Source: Shinella sp. CPCC 101442 (GTDB lineage Bacteria; Pseudomonadota; Alphaproteobacteria; Rhizobiales; Rhizobiaceae). From it: a stretch of 64,000 nt of DNA. The stretch covers positions 620,001 to 684,000 of the forward strand of contig NZ_JALIQS010000001.1 in NCBI RefSeq assembly GCF_024704725.1, written 5' to 3'. The notes beneath the pieces were generated by a model. The model had not been told where the DNA came from and searched no databases. It worked only from the letters and a program-made list of their open reading frames with translations. Positions 47,522 through 56,417 of this stretch are shown here, in pieces. Position numbers and translations under genes: made by a program. The number at the start of each line of letters is the position of its first letter. Position 1 is the first letter of the stretch.

Positions 47522-49396
47522 TTATGCGGGCTTGCCGGCGGCATGCGGATCGAGATCCGGCAAGGTGGCGTCGATTGCGGGTCTGGTCTGCTGGGCGGCC
47601 GAGCGGCGGCGGCCGATATAGGCCTCGATCACGGCGGGATTGGCCTGGATTTCCGCCGGTGTACCGATGGCGATCTGCTGGCCCTTGTTGAGCACCACGA
47701 CCACGTCGCAGAGCCGCATGATGAGCTTCAGGTCGTGCTCCACGACTAGGAGGCCCAGGCGGTGCTTCGTGCGGATGCGGTCGAGCACGGCCATCAACTC
47801 CTGCGTCTCGGCCGGGTTCATGCCGGCGGCCGGCTCGTCGAGCAGCAGGTAGCGGGGTTTCAGGGCGAGCGCTCGGGCGATTTCCAGCCGCCGTTGCGCA
47901 CCGTAGGACAGCGTGCCGGCGAGCTGGCCGGCAACATCGCCGAGACCGACCTCGGCAAGCGCTTCCCGAGCCAGATCGACCGGATCACGCTCGCCCGCGA
48001 CGGCGCTTGCGGCGACGGTGACGTTTTCCAGAACGGTAAGGTTCTTGAAGAGGCGGATGTTCTGGAAAGTACGCGCAAGGCCCGTGACCGGCACCCGATG
48101 GACCGGAAGGGAGGCGACGTCGGTGCCGTCGATCATCACCCGGCCGGTCGATGGCGGCACAACGCCGGAGACGCTGTTGATGAGCGTAGACTTGCCGGCA
48201 CCGTTCGGGCCGATCAGGCCGGTGACGAGGCCGGGGCGGATTTCGAAATCGGCCTTTTCCAGCGCGACCAGCCCCGAAAAGCGCTTGCCGACATTTTCGA
48301 CGCGCAGCGTACCGGTTTCCCCGGCCGTGGTTTGCGCCGGCTGCTCGACCACCGGCTTTGCGGCACCGGCGGCAAGGCGCTTGAGGAAGGGCACCTGCTC
48401 ATCGACCTCGCGCACGCCGAGCAGCCCGTCCTGCAAGCGATACATGACGAGCAGGATGGCAAGGCCGATGCCGATATCGGTGAGGCCGAACACCGTCGGC
48501 AGCGAAAGGAAGCCGAGGTCGACGCCGCCCTCAAGTTTGCGCAGCAGTTCCACGATCACCATGATCATCGCCGAACCGAGCACTGCGCCGGACACGGTGG
48601 TGATGCCGCCGAGGATCAGCATGGCCAACAGCATGAAGGTGAAGTTGAAATAGAAGTCCTTCGGCGAAAATGCGCCGATGAAATGGGCAAACAGCACGCC
48701 GGCGACACCGGACAGGATCGCCCCCAGCACCCAGGCGAGGAAGCGGTGCAGGCGCACATTGACGCCCACCGCGGTCGAGGCGATCTCGTCCTCCCGCGAG
48801 GCGCGCAGCTTCATGCCGGAGGCGCTGTCGCGATAGATGCGGGCGATGGCGACAGCGAGAATGGCGAAAGGCAACGCGATCCAGATGTTCACCGCGCGCG
48901 GAATGCCGAAGAAGGTCTGGCTGCCGCGGGTGAAGTCGCTGGATGCGACCAGCACGACATGCACGATGACGAGAAAGCCGAGCGTGCAGATCGAGGCGGA
49001 GGAGCCACCGAGCCGGGCGACCGGAATACCGATGGCGACCGCGACCAGGGCGACGACAACGAGCGCGACGAGAAGTGCGGGCAGGAAGGACATGCCCCAG
49101 CCCATCAGCCAGTCCGGCAGATGCGGCAGCGCCGTCTTCTGCACGATGGGATTGATGGTCAAAAGGCCGGACGCATAGGCGCCGACGGCCATGAAGCCGA
49201 CATTGCCGAAGGAGATGATGCCGGAATTGCCGCTGTAGACACCGATGCCGATGACGGCGATCACGTTGATCAGAAACAGCGTGATCAGCCGCTCCCCCGC
49301 CCCCGGAAAGAAGCCTTTCGCCACAAGCGCGGCGATCACCAGGGGGAGCACCGTCGCGACGATCCCGACGACGGTTCCGCGCCTTATGCGCACCAT
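47522..49396 (-). CDS. Fused branched-chain-type permease-ATPase (LivM-LivG)
   Basis: 624 residues combining two importer parts that are usually separate. The LivM-type permease occupies about 1-320 (INVIAVIGIGVYSGNSGIIS, SFGNVGFMAVGAYASG, coupling loop around REDEIASTAVGVNVRLHRFL). A Pro/Ala-rich linker around 330-355 leads to a LivG ATPase (Walker [15 protein letters not shown], signature LSYGAQRRLEIARAL, Walker B LLLDEPAAGMNPAET). ATG 49396 has GGGAGA six bases upstream; ATG 49402 two codons before has it too close. Confidence 0.92.
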   Translation of the reverse strand: MVRIRRGTVVGIVATVLPLVIAALVAKGFFPGAGERLITLFLINVIAVIGIGVYSGNSGIISFGNVGFMAVGAYASGLLTINPIVQKTALPHLPDWLMGWGMSFLPALLVALVVVALVAVAIGIPVARLGGSSASICTLGFLVIVHVVLVASSDFTRGSQTFFGIPRAVNIWIALPFAILAVAIARIYRDSASGMKLRASREDEIASTAVGVNVRLHRFLAWVLGAILSGVAGVLFAHFIGAFSPKDFYFNFTFMLLAMLILGGITTVSGAVLGSAMIMVIVELLRKLEGGVDLGFLSLPTVFGLTDIGIGLAILLVMYRLQDGLLGVREVDEQVPFLKRLAAGAAKPVVEQPAQTTAGETGTLRVENVGKRFSGLVALEKADFEIRPGLVTGLIGPNGAGKSTLINSVSGVVPPSTGRVMIDGTDVASLPVHRVPVTGLARTFQNIRLFKNLTVLENVTVAASAVAGERDPVDLAREALAEVGLGDVAGQLAGTLSYGAQRRLEIARALALKPRYLLLDEPAAGMNPAETQELMAVLDRIRTKHRLGLLVVEHDLKLIMRLCDVVVVLNKGQQIAIGTPAEIQANPAVIEAYIGRRRSAAQQTRPAIDATLPDLDPHAAGKPA

Positions 49397-49478
49397 CAGC
49401 ATTCTCCCGATTTATGGCTTCGTTTTGTCGAGCCCGTTCCCGCAACAAACGTTAATCGAGAAAACGCATATGTCAATC

Positions 49479-49518
49479 TTGTTTCATTTTTTATTGTCTG
49501 CTAGCAAGAATGTAACAA
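49479..49518. promoter_or_regulatory. Inverted repeat in divergent promoter region
   Basis: TTGTTTCATT (49479-49488) and AATGTAACAA (49509-49518) are complementary with one mismatch, 20 bases apart, in an AT-rich stretch between LivMG (-) and the RpiR-type gene (+). Candidate operator for the RpiR protein and site of the divergent promoters. Confidence 0.45.
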
Positions 49519-49564
49519 AATTAAAATCGCGCCACGAACGCCGATCACGAGGGGGAGGCAAGGA

Positions 49565-50446
49565 ATGGCCATTCGAGACCGCCTGACGGACGGGGAAATC
49601 ACCTTCACTCGCGCAGAGTTGAAGATCGTCCGGCAATTGCTGTCGAACTATCCGGCCGCCGGCCTCAACACGGTCGCGCACCTCGCCAGCGCCGCCGGCG
49701 TCAGCAATCCGACGGTCGTGCGTTTCGCCAACAAACTCGGCTTCGAGGGCTATCCGGAATTTCAGGCGGCCCTTCTGGGCGAGGTGCAGGAGCGGATGAG
49801 TTCGCCGCTCTCCATGCTCGATACGCGCAAGCCCTCGCTGGAACAGGAGAATTTCTACCAGTACTTTTTGCGCGCCAGCATTCATGCGCTGGAATCGTCG
49901 ATGCAAATGCTGCCACCCGATGATTTCGAGGCCGCCATCGATGCCGCGGCCGATCTCAGCATGCGCGTCCATTGTCTCGGCGGACGCTTCAGCGGTTTTC
50001 TCGCCGGTCTTCTCTGGTCGCATATGAAGCAGCTGCGTGGCGAAACGCGCTGGATCAACGGCTCGCAGGCCGACCAGGTCGACCAGCTGGTCGATCTTGG
50101 CAAGCGCGACGTGCTCTTCGTCTACGACTATCGCCGCTACCAGATCGACACGATCCGCTTCGCGCGGCAGGCGGCCAAGCAGGGCTCGCGCATTGTGCTC
50201 TTTACCGACCGCTGGGTCTCGCCGATCGCGGAGTTCGCCTCGGTCACGCTGATGGCACCCGTCGATACGGTCTCGCCCTACGACACGATGGTGCCCGCCA
50301 TCGCCCAGACCGAGGCGCTGATCGCCGGCCTCACCGCCCGCCTCGCCAACCAGTCGCGCAGCCGCATCGAACGCATGGAAGAGCTGCGCCGAAGCTACGG
50401 CATCACCGAAGACGCTTACAGCCCGCCGGTCGACAACAACAAATGA
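49565..50446 (+). CDS. RpiR/MurR-family transcriptional regulator
   Basis: 293 residues: an N-terminal RpiR-type HTH (about 1-80, TVAHLASAAGVSNPTVVRFA, then NKLGFEGYPEFQAAL) and a SIS ligand-binding domain (about 125-265, VHCLGGRFSGFLAGLLWSHM). SIS domains usually bind phosphosugars, but relatives in amine clusters respond to other metabolites. GGAGG precedes ATG 49565. It sits between the importer and the catabolic genes and probably controls both. Confidence 0.9.
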   Translation: MAIRDRLTDGEITFTRAELKIVRQLLSNYPAAGLNTVAHLASAAGVSNPTVVRFANKLGFEGYPEFQAALLGEVQERMSSPLSMLDTRKPSLEQENFYQYFLRASIHALESSMQMLPPDDFEAAIDAAADLSMRVHCLGGRFSGFLAGLLWSHMKQLRGETRWINGSQADQVDQLVDLGKRDVLFVYDYRRYQIDTIRFARQAAKQGSRIVLFTDRWVSPIAEFASVTLMAPVDTVSPYDTMVPAIAQTEALIAGLTARLANQSRSRIERMEELRRSYGITEDAYSPPVDNNK

Positions 50447-50491
50447 TCATCGCGCCGGCACCGGCGAACAGACACCCATTGGAGGACAAAG

Positions 50492-51154
50492 ATGACTGCG
50501 ATTGAAGTGCAATACGGCAAGGACCTGCTGCGGCGCGACAGCGCCTATGAGGCCGGCATGACGGCCCTGCTCTATGTCGACATGCAGCGCATCTGGTGCG
50601 AGCCGAACCTCGATCCGACCCATCCGCAGGACGCCGACAGCTACTACCACCGCCGCCTGCGCGATAAGGTCATCCCCAATCAGGTCCGCATTCTCGAAGC
50701 GGGCCGCAAGGCCGGCTGCAACGTGCTGCACACGATCATCGAAAGCCTGACGCTGGATGGTCGCGACCGCTCGCTCGATCACAAGCTCTCCGACATGCAT
50801 GTGCCGAAGGGCTCGCCCGAAGGGCAGGTCATCCCGGCGCTTGCGCCCATCGACAACGAGATCGTGCTGCCGAAGACCTCGTCCGGCGTGTTCAATTCGA
50901 CGAACATCGACTACGTGCTGCGCAATCTCAGTACACGCTACCTGATCATTGCCGGCGTCGTCACCGACCAGTGCGTCGACATGGCCGTGCGCGATGCCGC
51001 AGACCGTGGCTATCTCGTGACCGTCGTCGAGGATGCCTGCGCCACCTACAGCCAGGAACGCCACGACGCGGCGATGCGCGCCTATTCCGGCTACTGCTGG
51101 ATCACCGACACCGAGACCGTCGTCAGCCGTCTTGCCGCACTCGGCCGCGCCTGA
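50492..51154 (+). CDS. Isochorismatase-family cysteine hydrolase
   Basis: A 220-residue amidohydrolase-type enzyme with the Asp30-Lys128-Cys161 triad (LLYVDMQ, VLPKTSSG, GVVTDQCVD). The cis-peptide region before the cysteine is also conserved. The family includes nicotinamidase, RutB and N-carbamoyl hydrolases, all acting on amide or ureido bonds; the precise substrate is not apparent. GGAGG lies upstream of ATG 50492. It is followed after 21 bases by a ligase of the glutamine-synthetase fold. Confidence 0.88.
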   Translation: MTAIEVQYGKDLLRRDSAYEAGMTALLYVDMQRIWCEPNLDPTHPQDADSYYHRRLRDKVIPNQVRILEAGRKAGCNVLHTIIESLTLDGRDRSLDHKLSDMHVPKGSPEGQVIPALAPIDNEIVLPKTSSGVFNSTNIDYVLRNLSTRYLIIAGVVTDQCVDMAVRDAADRGYLVTVVEDACATYSQERHDAAMRAYSGYCWITDTETVVSRLAALGRA

Positions 51155-51175
51155 TCGGATCACAAGGGGATCATC

Positions 51176-52522
51176 ATGAACGAGAGCAGCAACGGCAAGG
51201 CCTTCGCCGACCTGACGGAACTTGCGACCTTCGTCACGACCGACATTGCCGGCATCACCCGCGGCCGCAGCTTCGCGGCCTCCGAAATCGACGACTATCT
51301 GCGCAAGGGCGTCGGCTGGGTGCCGGCGAACCTTGCCTTGACGCCGTTCGACCTTATCGCAGATCCGAACCCCTGGGGTTCGGCCGGCGACCTGCGCCTG
51401 ATGGCCGATCCCGCCAGCAAGGCCCGCGTCGCCTGCCTGCCGGACGAGACGCCGCTGCATTTTTACCATTCCGACATCACCGACCTCACGGGCGAACCGT
51501 GGGATTGCTGCGTGCGCAGCTTCCTGAAGGCGACGCTGGTGCAGTTCGAAAAGGAAGCCGGCCTCAAGGTCATCAGCGCTGTCGAGCAGGAATTCCAGAT
51601 ACTCGGCGCGGACTGGCCCGCCGCGCCTGCCTTCGGCCTGCGCGCCCAGCGCCGCGCCGAACCCTTCGGCTCGCTGCTGATGACAGCGTTGAAGGAAGCT
51701 GGCGCCGAGCCGGAAATGTTCCTGCCGGAATACGGCAAGGACCAGTTCGAAGTCACCTGCCGGCCGGCACCCGCCCTTGTCGCCGCCGATCGCGGCGCGA
51801 CGATCCGCGCCGTCACAAGGGAAGTCGCCGCCCTCTTCGGCTGGACCGCCAGCTTCGCCCCGAAGACCGATCCCAACGGCGTCGGCAACGGCGTTCACCT
51901 GCATGTCAGCTTCACCGACCTCGACGGCAACCCCGTCACCTTCGATGCGTCGCGTCCCGGTCGGCTTTCCAAGGTCGCCGGATCCTTCGCGGCCGGTGTC
52001 ATCAAGCACCTGCCGGCGCTCGCCGCCTTCACCGCGCCCTCCGTGCTCTCCTATATGCGCCTCGTGCCGCACCATTGGAGTGCCGCCTATACCTGCCTTG
52101 GCGAAAAGAACCGCGAGGCGACGCTGCGCATCTGCCCGACGCTCGACCTGCCCGGCAGCAATCCGGCAAAGCAGTTCAACATGGAATATCGCGCAGCGGA
52201 TGCCTGCGCGAGCCCGCACCTGTCGCTCGCCGTCGTGCTGCGCGCCGGTCTGGAGGGCATCCGGGCCGGGTTGGAACAACCGCCGCTGATCAATTCCGAT
52301 CCCTCGGAATTCTCGGCCGAAGAGCAGGCCAGGCTCGGCATCCGCCGCCTTCCCTCAAGCCTCTCCGAAGCGCTCGACACACTTGCCGCGGACCCGGTGG
52401 TGACGGGCTGGTTCTCGAAGGATTTCCTCGACTGCTACTTCGCCATGAAGCGCAAGGAGATCGAGATCGTCGGGGACCTTTCGCCCGAAGCCCTCTGCGC
52501 GCGTTACGCGACCGTCTACTGA
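51176..52522 (+). CDS. Glutamine-synthetase-family gamma-glutamyl ligase, second copy
   Basis: A 448-residue glutamine-synthetase-fold enzyme: N-terminal small domain (about 1-110) and a catalytic barrel with EQEFQILG, YGKDQFEVTCRP, GNGVHLHVSFTDL and NMEYRAADACASPHLSLAV. Sequence differs strongly from the ligase at 42343-43686, so it is not a recent duplicate. It likely activates glutamate or a related carboxylate and couples it to an amine. Its neighbours are a formylglutamate-amidohydrolase-like protein and an aminotransferase. Confidence 0.86.
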   Translation: MNESSNGKAFADLTELATFVTTDIAGITRGRSFAASEIDDYLRKGVGWVPANLALTPFDLIADPNPWGSAGDLRLMADPASKARVACLPDETPLHFYHSDITDLTGEPWDCCVRSFLKATLVQFEKEAGLKVISAVEQEFQILGADWPAAPAFGLRAQRRAEPFGSLLMTALKEAGAEPEMFLPEYGKDQFEVTCRPAPALVAADRGATIRAVTREVAALFGWTASFAPKTDPNGVGNGVHLHVSFTDLDGNPVTFDASRPGRLSKVAGSFAAGVIKHLPALAAFTAPSVLSYMRLVPHHWSAAYTCLGEKNREATLRICPTLDLPGSNPAKQFNMEYRAADACASPHLSLAVVLRAGLEGIRAGLEQPPLINSDPSEFSAEEQARLGIRRLPSSLSEALDTLAADPVVTGWFSKDFLDCYFAMKRKEIEIVGDLSPEALCARYATVY

Positions 52523-52533
52523 GCACGCATATC

Positions 52534-53349
52534 ATGACGACAAGCAAAGTCATCCCGCGCACAGAGAACCGATGGCGGCACGATCCCGCCCAGCCGCTGC
52601 TCGCCATCGACGAGCCGCCGCCCTACGCCGTCATCAATCCTGACGGTGCCTCACCCTATCTGCTGCTTTGCGAGCACGCGTCCAACCGCATTCCCCGGGC
52701 GCTCGGCGATCTCGGCCTGCCCGAGGCCGAGCGCGGGCGCCACATCGCCTGGGACATCGGCGTCAGCGCGCTGTCCCAGCACTTGAGCCGCACCCTCGAC
52801 GCGCCTCTGTTCATGACCAACTATTCGCGCCTCGTCATCGATTGCAACCGGCCGCTCGGCGTGCCCTCGGCTATCCCTGAAATCAGCGAGACGACGGAAA
52901 TCCCTGGCAATCTCGACCTGACGGTGGCAGAAAGGCAGCAGCGCATCGACACGCTGTTCACGCCATACGCGGATGCCGTCGCACGGCGGCTCGACCTGTT
53001 GCAAGAACAGGGCAAGCGTCCGATCGTCGTCGGCATCCACTCCTTCACACCGGTCTATTTCGGCAGGCAGCGCCCGTGGCATGCCGGCATCCTCTATGGC
53101 GAGGCGACCGGCTTCGGCCGGGCACTGATCGGTGAGTTGCAAGCAGACGCTGCCCTCACCATCGGGGATAACGAGCCCTACACCATCCATCGGGACGAGG
53201 ACTATACGGTACCCGTGCATGCGGATGCCCGCGGCCTGCCGGGTGCCTTGATCGAGGTGCGCCACGATCTCATCGGCACAATTGCCGGCATCGACGAATG
53301 GGGTGCCCGCCTGACCCGCTGTTTCGAAAACACCTTGAAGGAGCATTGA
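52534..53349 (+). CDS. N-formylglutamate amidohydrolase family protein
   Basis: A 271-residue zinc hydrolase of the HutG/FGase fold. The metal-binding region is LLLCEHASNRIP, then HIAWDIGVSALSQHLSRTLD, NYSRLVIDCNRP and GIHSFTPVYFGRQRP. Family members cleave N-formyl- or N-acyl-glutamate. Here it could release glutamate or an acyl group from a glutamylated intermediate. ATG 52534 is preferred; the long frame upstream is a shadow of the ligase gene. It is two bases before the aminotransferase. Confidence 0.88.
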   Translation: MTTSKVIPRTENRWRHDPAQPLLAIDEPPPYAVINPDGASPYLLLCEHASNRIPRALGDLGLPEAERGRHIAWDIGVSALSQHLSRTLDAPLFMTNYSRLVIDCNRPLGVPSAIPEISETTEIPGNLDLTVAERQQRIDTLFTPYADAVARRLDLLQEQGKRPIVVGIHSFTPVYFGRQRPWHAGILYGEATGFGRALIGELQADAALTIGDNEPYTIHRDEDYTVPVHADARGLPGALIEVRHDLIGTIAGIDEWGARLTRCFENTLKEH

Positions 53350-53351
53350 CG

Positions 53352-54662
53352 ATGGCGGACGACCTCTACAGTCGCGATGCGGCAGCAATCGGCAATCTGC
53401 AGAAATTGCGGTTTTTTCCGCTTGCCATTGCCGGCGGAAAGGGCGCGCGACTTGTGGAGGAGGACGGCCGCGAACTCCTTGACCTCTCCGGCGCCTGGGG
53501 TGCGGCAAGCCTCGGCTATGGCCATCCGGCCGTTGTCGAGGCCGTTTCCCGCGCCGTCGCCAATCCGGCCGGCGCGAGCATCCTTTCAGCCTCGAACGGG
53601 CCCGCGGTCGCCTTGGCCGAGAGACTGCTGGCGACATTTCCCGGCCGGGACACACACAAGGTCTGGTTCGGCCATTCCGGCTCCGACGCCAACGAGGCAG
53701 CCTATCGGGCCATCACCAAAGCGACCGGCCGCACCGGCGTCGTCGCCTTCGTCGGCGCCTATCACGGATGCACGGTCGGCTCGATGGCCTTTTCCGGCCA
53801 CAGCGTGCAGGCGGACGCGGCCAAGGCGGACGGCCTGATCCTCCTGCCCTACCCCGATCCCTATCGCCCCCATGACGGCGACCCTACCGGCGACACCATC
53901 CTGACGCTCTTCAAGGAGAAACTGGCGGCCGTGGCGGCCGGTTCAATCGGTGCGGCTTTCATCGAACCGATCCAGTCCGACGGGGGATTGATCGTGCCGC
54001 CGGACGGCTTCCTGCGGAAATTTGCCGATATCTGCCGTGCCCATGGCATTCTCGTCGTCTGCGACGAGGTGAAGGTAGGACTTGCCCGCAGCGGCCGTCT
54101 GCATTGCTTCGAACACGAGGGCTTTGTCCCTGACATTCTGGTGCTGGGCAAAGGGCTGGGTGGCGGCCTGCCGCTCTCCGCCGTCATTGCGCCGGCCGAA
54201 ATCCTCGATTGCGCAAGCGCCTTCGCCATGCAGACCCTGCACGGCAACCCGATCTCCGCCGCCGCCGGACTTGCCGTGCTTCAGACCATCCACGTGGAAG
54301 GCCTCGCCGCGGCGGCTGAGCGCAAGGGCCAGCTTCTGCGTGAACGGCTTGCAGGTCTTGCGGAACGGCATGACCTGATCGGCGACATTCGCGGCCGGGG
54401 TCTTGCTTGCGGCGTGGAACTTGTTCGCGACCGGAAAACCCGTGAACCAGCGCGGATCGAGACGGCGAAGCTGATTTATCGCGCCTACGAACTCGGCCTC
54501 GTCCTCTACTATGTCGGCATGAACGGCAATGTCCTCGAAATTACGCCACCCCTAACCATGTCGGAAGACGAAATTCACCAGGCGGTCGATTTGCTCGACA
54601 AAGCATTCTCCGAAAGCGCCACGGTCTCTGACGAGGTCGTTTCAGGGTTTGCCGGCTGGTGA
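53352..54662 (+). CDS. Class III pyridoxal-phosphate aminotransferase
   Basis: A 436-residue PLP enzyme that moves an omega-amino group to a keto acid. GHSGSDANEAAYRAI and FVGAYHGCTVGSMAFSG form the cofactor pocket. CDEVKVGLARSG holds the cofactor aspartate, and LGKGLGGGLPLSAVI holds the Schiff-base lysine. The GABA/beta-alanine aminotransferase group is the best fit. It ends in convergent overlap (21 bases) with the ArsR gene. It fits degradation of an amine whose carbon skeleton is being glutamylated. Confidence 0.9.
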   Translation: MADDLYSRDAAAIGNLQKLRFFPLAIAGGKGARLVEEDGRELLDLSGAWGAASLGYGHPAVVEAVSRAVANPAGASILSASNGPAVALAERLLATFPGRDTHKVWFGHSGSDANEAAYRAITKATGRTGVVAFVGAYHGCTVGSMAFSGHSVQADAAKADGLILLPYPDPYRPHDGDPTGDTILTLFKEKLAAVAAGSIGAAFIEPIQSDGGLIVPPDGFLRKFADICRAHGILVVCDEVKVGLARSGRLHCFEHEGFVPDILVLGKGLGGGLPLSAVIAPAEILDCASAFAMQTLHGNPISAAAGLAVLQTIHVEGLAAAAERKGQLLRERLAGLAERHDLIGDIRGRGLACGVELVRDRKTREPARIETAKLIYRAYELGLVLYYVGMNGNVLEITPPLTMSEDEIHQAVDLLDKAFSESATVSDEVVSGFAGW

Positions 54663-55013
54663 CCCTGCTCGACTGGCGCCCTTCGCAGCGTCGCCGTCGC
54701 AAGCGGACAATACGGAGTCGATCAAGCCTGGAAACCGTGCGTCCAGGTCGTGCTGTCGCAGGCTAAGGCGGCGGCCGCGTCCGAACGGCTCGTTGCGGAT
54801 GATGCCGGCCTCGCGCAGTACCTTCATAAGATGCGACTTGGTCGATTTCGGTATCGAGGGGTCCGAGAGATGGCATTGCGCCATTTCGAGCGGGCCGCCG
54901 GCGAGTTGACGCACGATGGCCAGGCGCTCGGGATCGCTCAACGCGAAAAGCACGTCGGTCAGCCGCAGGTCGCTGCGCGCGGGATGGGGAAGTTCCAGGA
55001 TCTCGGTCGCCAT
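54642..55013 (-). CDS. ArsR-family transcriptional repressor
   Basis: A 123-residue winged-helix regulator with DVLFALSDPERLAIVRQL as helix 2-3 and KSTKSHLMKVLREAGIIR as the recognition helix. No metal-binding cysteine pair (ELCVCDL type) is present; the one motif cysteine is in MAQCHLSD. It may be redox- or ligand-sensing. It is divergent from an MFS transporter whose promoter holds twin palindromes; one begins at its own start codon, which suggests autorepression. Confidence 0.87.
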   Translation of the reverse strand: MATEILELPHPARSDLRLTDVLFALSDPERLAIVRQLAGGPLEMAQCHLSDPSIPKSTKSHLMKVLREAGIIRNEPFGRGRRLSLRQHDLDARFPGLIDSVLSACDGDAAKGASRAGSPAGKP

Positions 55014-55033
55014 GGTTCGAATTTAGTTGAACC
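55014..55033. promoter_or_regulatory. ArsR operator, copy 1 (imperfect)
   Basis: GGTTCGAA-TTTA-GTTGAACC is the same 20-base pattern as copy 2, with the right arm imperfect. It begins at the base next to the ArsR start codon. Confidence 0.65.
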
Positions 55034-55057
55034 GTCACAGGAATGATAGTAGAGATT

Positions 55058-55077
55058 GGTTCGAAATTATTCGAACC
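55058..55077. promoter_or_regulatory. ArsR operator, copy 2 (perfect)
   Basis: GGTTCGAA-ATTA-TTCGAACC is a perfect 8-bp inverted repeat, 44 bases centre to centre from copy 1 and 13 bases before the MFS start codon. The spacing is about four helical turns, so both sites face the same side. Confidence 0.75.
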
Positions 55078-55089
55078 ATCAGGTGCACC

Positions 55090-56286
55090 GTGACCGATAC
55101 GACGCTCTCCATGCCGCTGCGCAGCCTTGCAGGTTTCCGTATCACCCTTGCGGGCATGGCAGTGATGATGGCTGGCGCCAGCGCGCCCTCGCCGTTCTAT
55201 CCATCGCTGCAACACGAGATCGGCTTCTCGGCGGCGACGCTGACGGGTATCTTCGCGGTCTATACCGTTGCGCTGCTGGCCTCCCTGCTCGTCATGGGCT
55301 CGCTGTCGGACCATGTCGGCCGGCGGCCGGTGATCTCGGCGGGCTTTGGCCTGATGGCATTGAGCCTGCTGCTGTTCTGGCAGGCGGGTGACGTGACGGG
55401 ATTGATGATCGCGCGCGCGTTGCAAGGTGTTGCGGCCGGCCTGCTTCTCTCCGCGCTGTCGGCGACCGTGGTCGATCTCGAGCCGAAGGAGAGACCCGGC
55501 AGCGCTTCGGTCTGGAACTCGGTCATTCCGCTGGGTGGGCTTGCCGCGGGTGCTCTCGTGGCGGGCATATTGATGGACATCACCGACATGGCGGAAGCCG
55601 ATGTGTTTGGCACGCTTGTCGCCGCCTATGCACTGTTTGCCGCCGTGATCTGGCTCATTCCCGAGACCGCGCCGCGGCATGAGGGTGTCTGGGCCTCGCT
55701 TAAACCGCGGATCGGCGTCCCCGCCACCGCCGCCAAAGCCTTCTGGCGCAGCGCTCCGGCGGTCATCGCAGGCTGGGCGACGGGTGGTCTCTATCTCTCG
55801 CTCGGCGCGCCGATCGTCCGTCACGTGTTCGGCGCGCAGGATCATCTGACGCAGGCCGGCGTGATCGCGCTGCTGTGTGCTCCGGGTGCGCTCGCCTGCT
55901 ATATCGCACGCGGGCATACGTCGCGGCAGGTAACGCTCTACGGAACATCGGCGCTTTCCATCGGCACCGCGCTCACGCTTGTCGCGATCGCGTGGCAATC
56001 GCTTCCCGCCTATCTCGCCGCGCTCGCGATTGCCGGAACGGGTTTTGGAACCTGCTTCTACGGCGTGCTGCGTTCGATCGTTCCGACGGTGCGCCCCGAC
56101 GAGCGCGGCGAACTCTTCGCCGCGCTGTTCACGCTGAGCTATCTCGCCTTCGGTCTACCCGCCCTGTTGGCCGGCATGGCCGTCGGCGCCTTTGGCCTGA
56201 CGACAACAGCGCTGGCTTACGGCACGCTGATCGTTCTGTTCTCGGCAGCCGCAGGCTTGCTGCGGAGGTTCGGAACGGCGGATTGA
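55090..56286 (+). CDS. Major facilitator superfamily transporter
   Basis: A 398-residue membrane transporter with about 12 segments and MFS motif A as GSLSDHVGRRPV in the 2-3 loop. GTG 55090 with AGGTG just upstream is proposed; ATG 55111 is an in-frame alternative without a ribosome site. Under an ArsR repressor it most likely exports a toxic compound, but the substrate is unknown. Intergenic sequence after it (131 bases) shows no gene. Confidence 0.87.
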   Translation: MTDTTLSMPLRSLAGFRITLAGMAVMMAGASAPSPFYPSLQHEIGFSAATLTGIFAVYTVALLASLLVMGSLSDHVGRRPVISAGFGLMALSLLLFWQAGDVTGLMIARALQGVAAGLLLSALSATVVDLEPKERPGSASVWNSVIPLGGLAAGALVAGILMDITDMAEADVFGTLVAAYALFAAVIWLIPETAPRHEGVWASLKPRIGVPATAAKAFWRSAPAVIAGWATGGLYLSLGAPIVRHVFGAQDHLTQAGVIALLCAPGALACYIARGHTSRQVTLYGTSALSIGTALTLVAIAWQSLPAYLAALAIAGTGFGTCFYGVLRSIVPTVRPDERGELFAALFTLSYLAFGLPALLAGMAVGAFGLTTTALAYGTLIVLFSAAAGLLRRFGTAD

Positions 56287-56417
56287 CGAGGCGCCTCACT
56301 CGTGAGCCCTGCCCGGGCTGAAAGTTCCATGAGTACGGTCGGCAACCCTCATCGCGATGGCAGGCGGACAGCGGAGGGCTGGGACCGCCGACCATCCTAT
56401 CTCCGTCTTCCCATCCG

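Noticed and set aside
47762-49504. 580-residue open frame on the plus strand
   Set aside because: Antisense to the LivM-LivG fusion; composition is an Asp/Arg/Gly-rich shadow.
50971-53349. Very long frame that would fuse sequence to the formylglutamate amidohydrolase
   Set aside because: The first ~520 residues overlap the hydrolase and ligase genes in another frame; only the part from 52534 is family-like.
56289-56298. GAGGCGCCTC palindrome after the MFS gene
   Set aside because: Ten bases of GC-rich self-complementarity are expected by chance at this composition; no other support.
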